A DNA stretch of 64,000 bases from Sphingopyxis sp. Root154 (GTDB lineage: Bacteria; Pseudomonadota; Alphaproteobacteria; Sphingomonadales; Sphingomonadaceae). Shown here in pieces: positions 1-7,592 of the stretch. The DNA is taken from contig NZ_LMGI01000002.1 of assembly GCF_001427105.1 (NCBI RefSeq), forward strand, positions 1-64,000, written 5' to 3'. Position numbers and translations under genes: made by a program. The notes beneath the pieces were generated by a model. That model saw only the letters and a program-made list of their open reading frames with translations, made no database searches and had not been told where the DNA came from. Every line of letters starts with the position of its first letter. Position 1 is the stretch's first letter.

Positions 1-526
1 CATGATGCTCGAGCGTATCGAGCGGGCTTTCGGTCGTTGCGATCACCTCGATCCCGTACCGATCATACAGCGCGCGCGGGCGGAAGGCATCGGTCGCCAG
101 CTTCTCGGTGATGAGGTCGTAATAGAGGTCGGACGTCTCGCCCGAAAATTGCACATCGAACCCGAATGCCTCGGCGAACACCCAATCCATCCACATCCGT
201 GTCGGCGTGCCGCGGAACAGATGATAGTTTTGCGCGAAGAGCCGCCAGCTCTCGCGCGGGTCGGCAGCCTTGTTACGGATTCCCAACGCGTCGAGCGAAA
301 TACCCTGCGAATAGAGCATCCGGAACGCATAATGATCGGGATGCAGCAGGAACTCGGCAGCATTGCCGAACGACGCGTTGCCCGCGAACCACGCCGGATC
401 GGTGTGCCCGTGCGGGCTGACGATCGGCAGGTCGGCAACCTCGGCATAAAGTCGCCGGCAAATATCGCGCTGCGACGGGTCCGACGGAAACAGGCGGTCA
501 GGATGAAGCTGAAACGGACGCGTCAT
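1..526 (-). CDS. uxaC: Glucuronate (uronate) isomerase, C-terminally truncated by window edge
   Basis: Catalyses the first cytosolic step of hexuronate breakdown, isomerising D-glucuronate to fructuronate or galacturonate to tagaturonate. Reading the minus strand from the ATG at 526 gives 175 codons that stay open to the window edge. The product begins MTRPFQLHPDRLFP and carries the family's metal-site motif SPHGHTDPAWFAGN near residue 40, followed by LHPDHYAFRMLYSQGI. Full-length UxaC proteins are about 470 residues, so roughly the first third is present. Its ATG overlaps the stop of the transporter gene by 4 nt (ATGA), so the two are probably translationally coupled. The family is clear from sequence; which uronate is used is not. 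Confidence 0.92.
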   Translation of the reverse strand, partial: MTRPFQLHPDRLFPSDPSQRDICRRLYAEVADLPIVSPHGHTDPAWFAGNASFGNAAEFLLHPDHYAFRMLYSQGISLDALGIRNKAADPRESWRLFAQNYHLFRGTPTRMWMDWVFAEAFGFDVQFSGETSDLYYDLITEKLATDAFRPRALYDRYGIEVIATTESPLDTLEHH

Positions 527-1836
527 GCGGGGGTGCCTTCGTTTTCGACCGTGACTGGCGCGAGGCGCGGGCTCAGGAGATGGAGCGCCAGCACGGCGAG
601 GAAATAGACCGTCGTGCACACGGCGAAGATGATCGTATAATTGCCGTTCGTCGCGTCGAGCACGAGCCCGGTCGATTTGGCCATGATCATGCCGCCAATG
701 CCGCCCATGAAGCCGCCGAGCCCGATCACCGACCCGACCGCGCGTTTGGGGAACATGTCGGGCGGGATCGACAGGATCGTCGACGAAAATGCCTGATGCC
801 CGGCGAGCGCGAGACCGATCAGGACGATGGCCAGCCACATATTGTCGAGGCCCGTGACGAATAGCAGGGGCAGGACGAAACAAGCGGCGATCACCATCGT
901 CAGCTTGCGCGCGAAATTGGGAGTGCGCCCGCGCTGGATCAACTTCGAGGAGAGCCAGCCGCCCGCGATGCTGCCGACGTCGGAGAGCAGGTACATGATG
1001 ATCATCGGCAGCAGCACGACCTTGAGATCGACGTCATAGGTGCTGGCAAAATATTTGGGCAACCAGAACAGCATCAGATACCAGACCGGGTCGATCAGGA
1101 ATTTGGCGACCGCAAACGCCCAGGCCTCGCGCTTGGTGACGATTTTGGCCCAGCCGATTCGCTCGACCTGCTCGGGTGGATCATGCTCGATCCACGCGAG
1201 TTCGGCATCGCTGACCTTCCCGCTCTCACGCGGATTGCTGTAGAGCCACAGCCATAATATCAGCAGGAGAGCGCCAAATGCGCCGGTGTAGATGAAGGTC
1301 TGACGCCAGTCGAAGCCCGCCCAGACCATGAACAGCCAGATCGTCGGCGCGGTTAAAATGACGCCGATCGTCGTTGCGCTGTTGACCCATCCGATCGCAA
1401 AAGCGCGTTCCTTTTGGGGGAACCATTCGCTCGACGCGCGCACGACGGCAGGGAAATGCCCCGCCTCGCCGACCCCGAGGACGACACGCGCGGCCATGAA
1501 GGAGGCGATCGATCCCGCGAAACCATGCGCGATATGGCCGATCGTCCAGATCGAAATGGCGATGCTGTATCCGATCTTGGGCCCGAAGCGATCGATCAGC
1601 CAGCCCATGAGCAGGAAGCCGAGCGCATAGGCGGCCTGAAACGCCATGACGATGTTGCCATAGTCATTCTCGCTCCACCGCATCTCGTCGCCGAGGACGG
1701 GCGCCAGCAGGCCGAGCATCGTGCGATCGATATAATTGACCGTCGTTGCGGCGAACAGCAGCGCGACGATCAGCCAGCGATATCGCCCCGTCCTGGGCAA
1801 CGGCGGCGTCGATCCTGCGGCAATGGCCTGCGTCAT
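523..1836 (-). CDS. MFS hexuronate transporter, ExuT-like (ACS family)
   Basis: A 437-residue inner-membrane symporter of the anion:cation symporter MFS group. About twelve hydrophobic segments are visible. The first has RYRWLIVALLFAATTVNYIDR, and the family loop GWLIDRFGPKIGYS sits between TM2 and TM3; VGEAGHFPAVVRASSEWFP follows further on. The start at 1836 is preferred over an upstream in-frame ATG at 1893 because GGGAGAG lies just ahead of it and the extra 19 residues look non-coding. It overlaps uxaC by 4 nt and lies downstream of a TBDR stump and a promoter with an operator-like palindrome. Galacturonate or glucuronate uptake is inferred from the neighbours uxaC and kdgK. Confidence 0.85.
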   Translation of the reverse strand: MTQAIAAGSTPPLPRTGRYRWLIVALLFAATTVNYIDRTMLGLLAPVLGDEMRWSENDYGNIVMAFQAAYALGFLLMGWLIDRFGPKIGYSIAISIWTIGHIAHGFAGSIASFMAARVVLGVGEAGHFPAVVRASSEWFPQKERAFAIGWVNSATTIGVILTAPTIWLFMVWAGFDWRQTFIYTGAFGALLLILWLWLYSNPRESGKVSDAELAWIEHDPPEQVERIGWAKIVTKREAWAFAVAKFLIDPVWYLMLFWLPKYFASTYDVDLKVVLLPMIIMYLLSDVGSIAGGWLSSKLIQRGRTPNFARKLTMVIAACFVLPLLFVTGLDNMWLAIVLIGLALAGHQAFSSTILSIPPDMFPKRAVGSVIGLGGFMGGIGGMIMAKSTGLVLDATNGNYTIIFAVCTTVYFLAVLALHLLSPRLAPVTVENEGTPA

Positions 1837-1905
1837 ATGTCTCTCCCGTGGCACCAGAAAAATGCCGGGATCCGTCCGAACGAACCCCGGCAAGGGTGGG
1901 GATGG

Positions 1906-2067
1906 CTAGAAATTCTGTTCGTGTTTCTGCGCAGTCTCGACGATCTCGCCCGCCGCCGCGTCGGGCGCGCTCTCGGCCGGCGCGCTCGCGCCTGGGACTC
2001 CCGCAAGCAGCAAGGCTCCGCCAATCAAAGGCCGCGCCGATGCGCTATCAAAAAGGAAGGCCCGCAT
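1906..2067 (-). pseudogene. Stump of a TonB-dependent receptor (signal peptide plus TonB box only)
   Basis: A 53-codon frame with a good ribosome site (GGCGGAGAA) ahead of its ATG. It encodes a hydrophobic leader (IGGALLLAGVPGASA) and then GEIVETAQKHEQNF followed by a stop. Intact sphingomonad receptors in this window start their mature part with EIVVTAQKRE(E/Q)NLQ, and several end in Phe-stop. The frame therefore looks like the start of a receptor joined directly to its last residue by an internal deletion of over 2 kb. It occupies the place where a receptor would be expected, between the regulated promoter at 2118-2146 and the ExuT-like gene. It could instead be a chance short peptide, but the TonB-box match is specific. 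Confidence 0.6.
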
Positions 2068-2117
2068 CACATTCTCCGCCAAAGGTCCGGACGCTTTCCG
2101 CGCCCCTCTCTGCAGCC

Positions 2118-2146
2118 TCCATAGAGATTGGTCAGACCGATTGCAA
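2118..2146 (-). promoter_or_regulatory. Promoter with embedded GntR-type operator for the transporter operon
   Basis: On the minus strand a -35 box TTGCAA (2141-2146) and a -10 box TATGGA (2118-2123) are separated by 17 nt. The spacer contains CGGTCTGACCA, the core of the near-palindrome ATTGGTCAGACCGAT (2127-2141). Aligned without gaps to the promoter at 10442-10470, the -35 box and GG-N-CTGACCA coincide. FadR-subfamily GntR proteins are known to bind TGGTC-N-GACCA, so the regulator at 3513-4247 is the likely repressor. Confidence 0.55.
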
Positions 2147-2339
2147 TAAGTGGCTTGTCATACATTTGCCAGAAATGCCAAACGGGCCTTATAGATCGCG
2201 CACAGCCAAAACCTGCCAATGTTGGTGTAATTTGATGGAATAGGAGAGAGTTTTTCGACGACCGAATTGGTCATACTGAATGGGAAACGAGCATTTTCTG
2301 GATTTGGCGTTGCCCCGGCCACGAGGCCATAAAAAGCGA

Positions 2340-2368
2340 TTGTCAAAATTGGCCATACCAAATAGGCT
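2340..2368 (+). promoter_or_regulatory. Promoter with ExuR/UxuR-like operator upstream of kdgK
   Basis: TTGTCA (2340-2345) and TAGGCT (2363-2368) are 17 nt apart, with AAATTGGCCATACCAAAT filling the spacer (2346-2363). This palindrome resembles the E. coli ExuR/UxuR site type AAATTGGTATACCAATTT. It has the same GG-N5-CC core as the other two promoters of the locus. A weaker related sequence, AATTGGTCATACTGAAT, lies at 2265-2281. Confidence 0.5.
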
Positions 2369-2492
2369 TGTGCATGCTCCGAACCGACCGCCGGAAGAAG
2401 CAGGTCGAACTCGGAGAGGACGATATGAGCGGACCGGCATCAGCCGAGATGCCCGGCGCGGCCGGGATTCCGACCGAAAGGAACTGACCAAC

Positions 2493-3500
2493 ATGGGACG
2501 CTTTGTCGCCTTCGGCGAAATCCTGCTGCGCATGTCGCCCCCGGGGCGCGAACTCCTGCTCCAGACGTCGCGGCTCGACGTCTGGATCGGCGGCGCCGAG
2601 GCCAATGTCGCAACCGCGCTCGCGCGGCTTGGCCACGACACGGCGATGGTCAGCGCCGTGCCCGACGATCCGCTCGGCGACGCGGCGATCGCAGCGCTGC
2701 GGGGGCACGGCATCGATTGCTCGGCCGTCGCGCGGCGGCCCGGACGGATGGGGGTCTATTATGCCGTGAGCGGCGCCGGTTTGCGCGCCACAAATATAAT
2801 CTACGATCGCGCCCATTCCGCTTTCGCTGGCGCCTCCGCGACGAACTGGGACTGGGATCGGCTCCTCGCGGGCGCCGGCCGCCTGCACCTGTCGGGCATC
2901 ACCCCGGCGCTGGGCCCCGGCGGAACGGCAGCGGCCTTTGCTGCGGCAGACGCGGCGACGCGGCTTGATATTCCTATCTCATTCGACGGCAACTATCGTG
3001 CGCGCCTGTGGGAAAGCTGGGACGGCGATGCCAGGGCCATCCTGTCCCGGCTGGTCGGCCTGGCCGATATCATGTTCGGCAATCATCGCGACATCGCGCT
3101 CCTGCTCGGCCGCGACTTCGGCGATGACGGGCCGGCACGACGACGGACCGCGGCAGACGCGGCATTTGATGCCTTTCCCAAGCTGGCGCTGATCGCCTCG
3201 ACCGCGCGCCATGTCGAGGATGTGGACCATCATCGCCTCGCCGCGCGGATCGATACGCGCGACAACTTTGCCCAGACTGAGGAAATCAGGGTGGCCGGTA
3301 TCGTCGACCGCATCGGCACCGGCGACGCATTCGCTGCGGGCGTGTTCGATGCGCTGCTGCGCGATCAGTCCATCGCCGTTGCGGCGCAGACCGGGCTGGC
3401 CCTCGCAGCGCTGAAGCATTCGCTTCCCGGCGATGCGAGCCTGTTCGGGCGATCCGATATCGAAGCCTTCCTGAGCGAGGGTTTCGATGTCAGGCGATAG
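2493..3500 (+). CDS. kdgK: 2-keto-3-deoxygluconate kinase (PfkB family)
   Basis: Phosphorylates 2-keto-3-deoxygluconate to KDPG, feeding the Entner-Doudoroff aldolase. It is a 335-residue ribokinase/PfkB fold, the usual size. The N-terminal substrate signature WIGGAEANVATALARLG is at about residue 30. The C-terminal ATP/catalytic signature DRIGTGDAFAAGVFDALL is at about residue 270, with the catalytic Asp in GTGDAF. The ATG at 2493 follows GAAAGGAAC; a longer in-frame extension upstream has no such site and crosses the promoter. It is convergent with the GntR regulator (12-nt gap) and separated from uxaC by its own regulated promoter. KDG kinase rather than fructokinase is supported by the hexuronate context. 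Confidence 0.88.
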   Translation: MGRFVAFGEILLRMSPPGRELLLQTSRLDVWIGGAEANVATALARLGHDTAMVSAVPDDPLGDAAIAALRGHGIDCSAVARRPGRMGVYYAVSGAGLRATNIIYDRAHSAFAGASATNWDWDRLLAGAGRLHLSGITPALGPGGTAAAFAAADAATRLDIPISFDGNYRARLWESWDGDARAILSRLVGLADIMFGNHRDIALLLGRDFGDDGPARRRTAADAAFDAFPKLALIASTARHVEDVDHHRLAARIDTRDNFAQTEEIRVAGIVDRIGTGDAFAAGVFDALLRDQSIAVAAQTGLALAALKHSLPGDASLFGRSDIEAFLSEGFDVRR

Positions 3501-3512
3501 AGATAGCCCAAT

Positions 3513-4247
3513 TTACTGCGCGTAGCGGCTCCGTTCGTCGGCGACCCGCTTTCGGGCCAGTTCGACCTCGTGCACTTCGGTTGCCTCCAGCAGCGCTTCG
3601 AGCGCGCGCGCCAGATGCTTTTGCATCGCTGCGCGCGCCGCCGCCGGGTCGCGCGATTCCAGCGCGAGGACAATGTCCTCATGTTCGGCAACGCTCGGGG
3701 TCACTCCCGCGACATGCGCCTTGCTGCTGAGCAGGCGATAGAGCGAAGAGCGGGCGCGCATGTCCCAGAGCGATTCCACGACCGCGACGAAGGCGCTGTT
3801 CAGGCTCGCGCTGGCGATCAGTTCGTGGAACTGGCGGTCGGCCACCTCGGCACGCGCGCTGTCACCGCCTGCATCGCCCATCGCTTTTACGAGCACACGA
3901 AGCTCCGCCAGCTGTTCGTCGGTGATCCGTCCGGCCGCGAGCGCGGCAACCTCTCCCTCGATCTGACGGCGCGCTTCCAGCAGTTCGAAGGGACCGACGT
4001 CGGCGGAGGGGCCGTCGACATCGGCATGCGACGTTGCGGTCACATAGACGCCCGATCCCTTGCGTACCTCGACCATCCTGTCGACCTCGAGCGCGATGAT
4101 CGCCTCGCGAACCGTCGGCCGCGATACGTCGTAAGACTGGGCGAGTTGCCGCTCCGACGGCAAACGCGCACCGATCGGATATTCCCCGGCCTCGATCTTG
4201 GCCGCGATATCGGTGGATACGCGTTCGTAGAGCCGTTTTGATTCCAT
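3513..4247 (-). CDS. GntR-family regulator, FadR/FCD subfamily (ExuR/UxuR-like)
   Basis: A 244-residue cytosolic DNA-binding repressor. The N-terminal winged helix (residues 1-70) shows GARLPSERQLAQSYDVSRPT followed by VREAIIALEV. The rest is an all-helical FCD ligand domain containing DRQFHELIASAS and a later SVAEHEDIVLAL, whose Asp/His residues usually bind a metal and the sugar-acid effector. ATG at 4247 is favoured over 4259 because GGGGA lies 5-6 nt ahead of it. It is the last gene of the operon that starts with the DUF1080 gene, which allows feedback control. Its targets are probably the three palindrome-bearing promoters nearby (inference). Confidence 0.85.
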   Translation of the reverse strand: MESKRLYERVSTDIAAKIEAGEYPIGARLPSERQLAQSYDVSRPTVREAIIALEVDRMVEVRKGSGVYVTATSHADVDGPSADVGPFELLEARRQIEGEVAALAAGRITDEQLAELRVLVKAMGDAGGDSARAEVADRQFHELIASASLNSAFVAVVESLWDMRARSSLYRLLSSKAHVAGVTPSVAEHEDIVLALESRDPAAARAAMQKHLARALEALLEATEVHEVELARKRVADERSRYAQ

Positions 4248-4289
4248 GCCATTCCCCATGAGGAAACCGCTATCTTGTTGGCCTAACCG

Positions 4290-5459
4290 TTACAAGGTCG
4301 CTTGTTGCCGGGCGGGCTTCGCATGCGCCTGCGCCGTCAACACCAGTTCGGCGGCGAGCAACGCCCCCGTCTGGTCTTGCGCCACCGATGTGCCTTCCAC
4401 GACGTCGGTGATGAATTGCGGGCCAAAGGGCAGAGGCACCTTGGAACAATCTAGATAGCGAGTGCCCTTCCGATCGGCGACAAGCAGGTGATTTCCGCCC
4501 GGACGGCCGGCGATGTCGACATATTTCCTGAGCTCGATAGTGCCCTCGGTACCGAGAATGAAGAGACGTCCATCGCCCCAGGTCGGCAAGCCATCCGGCG
4601 TGAACCAATCGACACGAACATAGCCCGTGCCGCCGTCGCCGCTCAGCATCATATCGCCGAAATCCTCGAACCTCGGATGTTCGGGATGTGCGAAATTGCC
4701 GGTCTGCGATGCGACGACATGCGCACGCTTGCTGCCGGTCAGAAAGATGAACTGATCGGCCTGGTGGCTACCGATATCGGTCAGGATCCCGCCGTTACGC
4801 GCGGTGTCCCAGAACCAGTCGGGCCGGGATGCCGCGGCCAGTCGATGGGGGGCGAGGTTGACGGTCTGAATGACGCGCCCGATCGCGCCGTCATGGACAA
4901 GCTGGCCGGCCATGACCGCCGCGGGCACTTCCAGCCGTTCGGAATACATGATCGCAAACTTGCGGCCGGTTTCCTTGATCGCACGGCGAACGTCGGCAAG
5001 CTGCTTCAGCGAGGTAATCGCCGCCTTGTCGCTGAGATAATCCTTGCCTGCGCGCATGACGCGGATGCCCAGCGGCGCGCGCAGTCCGGGAATCGCCGCG
5101 CTGCAGACCAGCTTGATCGCGACATTGTCGAGGATCTCGTCTTCCGACCGCGCCAGCGCGATATCGCCATATCGCGCGCGGAACATCGCGATCTGTTTGG
5201 GATCGGTCGCATGGAAGGTCGTGAGGACGCCGCCGCCCCGGATCATGGCGTCGGTGATGCCATAGATGTGATTATGATCGAGCCCGATCACCGCGAACGG
5301 TACGCGATATTTCGCTTCGGGCACCGGGCGCGCGGGTGCGCCCTCGGTCGGCGCATCGCCGCGCGCTGCGGACTGCGCCAGCGCATCGGCCGCGAAGCCC
5401 GCGGCGAGCCCGGCGGCAATGCCAAGCCCCAGAAGATCGCGTCGGTTGGTATCGGTCAT
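4290..5459 (-). CDS. Tat-exported Gfo/Idh/MocA-family oxidoreductase (divergent)
   Basis: A 389-residue NAD(P)-type sugar oxidoreductase fold with a twin-arginine leader (TNRRDLLGLGIAAGLAAG, ending near ADALAQ), so probably periplasmic with a prebound cofactor. The Rossmann start is unusual: FAVIGLDHNHIYGI replaces the normal GxGxxG-type loop. The usual EKP catalytic motif reads DYLSDKAAI. A downstream GGILTDIGSHQADQFIF fits the family's second domain. RBS AAGGAA precedes the ATG. It is fourth of the five-enzyme operon with two related oxidoreductases and a DUF1080 protein. The motif changes suggest a different reaction step from its paralogues, for example reduction rather than oxidation; this is a guess. 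Confidence 0.8.
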   Translation of the reverse strand: MTDTNRRDLLGLGIAAGLAAGFAADALAQSAARGDAPTEGAPARPVPEAKYRVPFAVIGLDHNHIYGITDAMIRGGGVLTTFHATDPKQIAMFRARYGDIALARSEDEILDNVAIKLVCSAAIPGLRAPLGIRVMRAGKDYLSDKAAITSLKQLADVRRAIKETGRKFAIMYSERLEVPAAVMAGQLVHDGAIGRVIQTVNLAPHRLAAASRPDWFWDTARNGGILTDIGSHQADQFIFLTGSKRAHVVASQTGNFAHPEHPRFEDFGDMMLSGDGGTGYVRVDWFTPDGLPTWGDGRLFILGTEGTIELRKYVDIAGRPGGNHLLVADRKGTRYLDCSKVPLPFGPQFITDVVEGTSVAQDQTGALLAAELVLTAQAHAKPARQQATL

Positions 5460-5473
5460 GGCGTGTTCCTTTT

Positions 5474-6748
5474 TCAGATGGCGACCAGCGACGTCGGCCA
5501 GTTCAATATCTGGCCGCTGTCCATCGCCTGTTCGCCAAGCAGCGACGCGACGCTCGCGGAATAGGCCTGCGACAACAGTCCGGGCAGCGGCTTGCCGGTC
5601 CGTACCGCCTCGCCAAAACCCTCGAACTGCAGCATCGTCTCGTCATATTCGCCCCAGCCGAGCGGCTCCCCGGGGGTCGTGACAGGAAGCTCGGCAAACC
5701 AGGTCGCACCGCCGATCGGGACCGCACGCTTGTGTCCGCTGGCCACATCCGCCTGCATCCGCAGCAGCGCCAGCTCCTTCGGCGGCAGTTCCTGATAGAT
5801 GCGTCCGAGTTCGGGCTCGATCGTCCCCTTGCTGCCCTGAATCTGTTCCTCGCAGCCATAACGCGCGTTATTGAGCAGCGAGGTGTAAATCAGTTTGCGG
5901 CCCCCCGCATATTCATAGATCAGCGCGACATGGTCATAGACCTCGCGCCCGTCCTTCCAGAAACAGATGCTGCCCGATCCCATCACGCGGGTCGGTACGG
6001 CGTCGAAGAACAGGTTGCTGACCTGAATCTGGTGCGTCGCCAGTTCGGTCATCAACCCCGCCGAGCTGTCGCGATACAGGCGCCAGTTGATCTGCCGATC
6101 CGTCGCCCCGGCGGGAACCGGCCGGCGCCAGCTGCTTTGCCGGTGCCAGCTGGCGCGGATCTGCGTGATCGCCCCGATTTCGCCCTCCTTCGCGCGTTTG
6201 ACCGCGTTCAGATAGGTGGGTTTGAACATGCGCTGATGGCCGATCTGCAGCACCGTGCCGCTGTCCTGCGTTCGTTTCACCATCGCGCCGCAATCGTCGA
6301 TCGTGCGCGCCATCGCCTTTTCGCACCACACATGGAGCCCGGCGTCGAACGCATCGAAACTGTGCCGCTTATGAAGGTCGAGCGGGGTCGCGATCACCAC
6401 TGCATCCAGACCGCCCGCATCGAGCATCGCGCGGTGATCGGTGAAGGTGCGCGTTGACGGATCGACCAGCGCGCGTCCCTTTGCCAGATGCAGTTCGAAA
6501 TTGTCGCAGATCGCGGCCACGGTGCAGTTGCGGGTCTTGGCGATATTCTGGATCAGGGCGCGGCCGCGATCGCCCGTGCCGATCACACCCAGCCGCACGC
6601 GATCGCTCTTTGCCAGCGGTGCGGCGCCGACAGCCGCACTTGCCCACGGCACCGCTGCGGCCATCCCCGCGCCAGCCGTCGCCATCAGCACGCGATCGAT
6701 GAACGATCGCCGTGACAGGTCGAAATCTTTTTCAGTCATTAAACTCAT
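5474..6748 (-). CDS. Tat-exported Gfo/Idh/MocA-family oxidoreductase
   Basis: A 424-residue member with a clear Tat signal (DLSRRSFIDRVLMATAGAGM). The Rossmann loop RVRLGVIGTGDRGRALI is at about residue 52. The Lys motif reads HVWCEKAMARTIDD, i.e. EKA in place of EKP. Family members oxidise or reduce secondary hydroxyls of sugars with tightly held NAD(P). Its ATG overlaps the stop of the ApbE-like gene (ATGA), and the next gene begins only 14 nt after its stop. Tight coupling indicates it works on the same glycoside as its neighbours. Substrate cannot be read from sequence. Confidence 0.83.
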   Translation of the reverse strand: MSLMTEKDFDLSRRSFIDRVLMATAGAGMAAAVPWASAAVGAAPLAKSDRVRLGVIGTGDRGRALIQNIAKTRNCTVAAICDNFELHLAKGRALVDPSTRTFTDHRAMLDAGGLDAVVIATPLDLHKRHSFDAFDAGLHVWCEKAMARTIDDCGAMVKRTQDSGTVLQIGHQRMFKPTYLNAVKRAKEGEIGAITQIRASWHRQSSWRRPVPAGATDRQINWRLYRDSSAGLMTELATHQIQVSNLFFDAVPTRVMGSGSICFWKDGREVYDHVALIYEYAGGRKLIYTSLLNNARYGCEEQIQGSKGTIEPELGRIYQELPPKELALLRMQADVASGHKRAVPIGGATWFAELPVTTPGEPLGWGEYDETMLQFEGFGEAVRTGKPLPGLLSQAYSASVASLLGEQAMDSGQILNWPTSLVAI

Positions 6749-7578
6749 CCTGGCTGGTTAATCGGGATCGCCGCTCCACGGGGGAAATCGAATAAAAACC
6801 GGCGCGTCCGGTCGCCGTGCAGCAAGCACTCCGCCTGAGCTTCATCGGCGACGAGCAAAGCGGTGCTCATCGCCTCGGCATGCGCGCCGAGCCGGTCGAC
6901 GGCAACCGAGCAGCGCGGCGCAGACACGATGGTGGCATCGATCGGGCGGATCATCGCGGCGCGTTCGGGCGCCGCTGTCCCCGCACCGACGGTCGACGAG
7001 ATTGATACGGATTCGTCGATGAGTTCGAGTTCGACCAGAATCTCGTCGGGGCGCAGCGGGTGGGGGATCGAAAACGGCCAGCCGCCGCCAAGCGGATGTT
7101 CGCCGACCACCGCAATCGAACTTTCCCCGGCCGACAGGCACGCCGATACGACACCCTTCGCGCGCAAGACGGCGCAGGCACGATCGAGCGCGAAGCCCTT
7201 TCCAAACCCGCCGAAATCGAGCGCGACGGGCATCGACGCTTCGATCCGCGCGCTATTCCGATCAAATGCGATGGCGCTCCATCCCGCCGACGCGAACCGG
7301 CGATCCGCCGCGGGGTCGAACAGCCCCAGCGTCGCGGCCTGCAATTCCTCGATCGCGACCAGCGCATCGAACAGGAGCGGATCATCGATGCCCGCCCCCT
7401 GCCCCGCCATCAGCCGTTCGTTGAGCGCGGTCGTTGCCGAAGGGCGATGGATCGTCAACGCGTTGTCGACCGCCTCGATCGCGCGCTGCGCCGCTGTCAA
7501 CGCGTCGTCCTCACCCGCACCGAACCGATGCAGTTCGACGCGCGTACCCATCGAAGCAAAGCGTACAACGTCGGCCAT
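6745..7578 (-). CDS. ApbE-like (FAD:protein FMN transferase family) protein, divergent
   Basis: A 277-residue protein whose central block ALDFGGFGKGFALDRA matches the ApbE FAD-binding motif, and whose C-terminal block AEAMSTALLVADEA matches the 'ADALSTALFV' metal-site motif. ApbE enzymes attach FMN covalently to periplasmic flavoproteins. Three features are odd. No signal peptide or lipobox is visible (it starts MADVVRFASMGTRVEL). The usual Asp of ADALSTAL is Glu. The HIIDPRTG loop is replaced by AAMIRPIDAT. It sits between two Tat-exported sugar oxidoreductases with a 4-nt overlap downstream. It could be a true flavin transferase or a repurposed fold; no FMN acceptor with a D-x-x-(S/T)-G-A-T motif was noticed nearby. 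Confidence 0.7.
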   Translation of the reverse strand: MADVVRFASMGTRVELHRFGAGEDDALTAAQRAIEAVDNALTIHRPSATTALNERLMAGQGAGIDDPLLFDALVAIEELQAATLGLFDPAADRRFASAGWSAIAFDRNSARIEASMPVALDFGGFGKGFALDRACAVLRAKGVVSACLSAGESSIAVVGEHPLGGGWPFSIPHPLRPDEILVELELIDESVSISSTVGAGTAAPERAAMIRPIDATIVSAPRCSVAVDRLGAHAEAMSTALLVADEAQAECLLHGDRTRRFLFDFPRGAAIPINQPG

Positions 7579-7592
7579 GATTGCGCCTGGGG

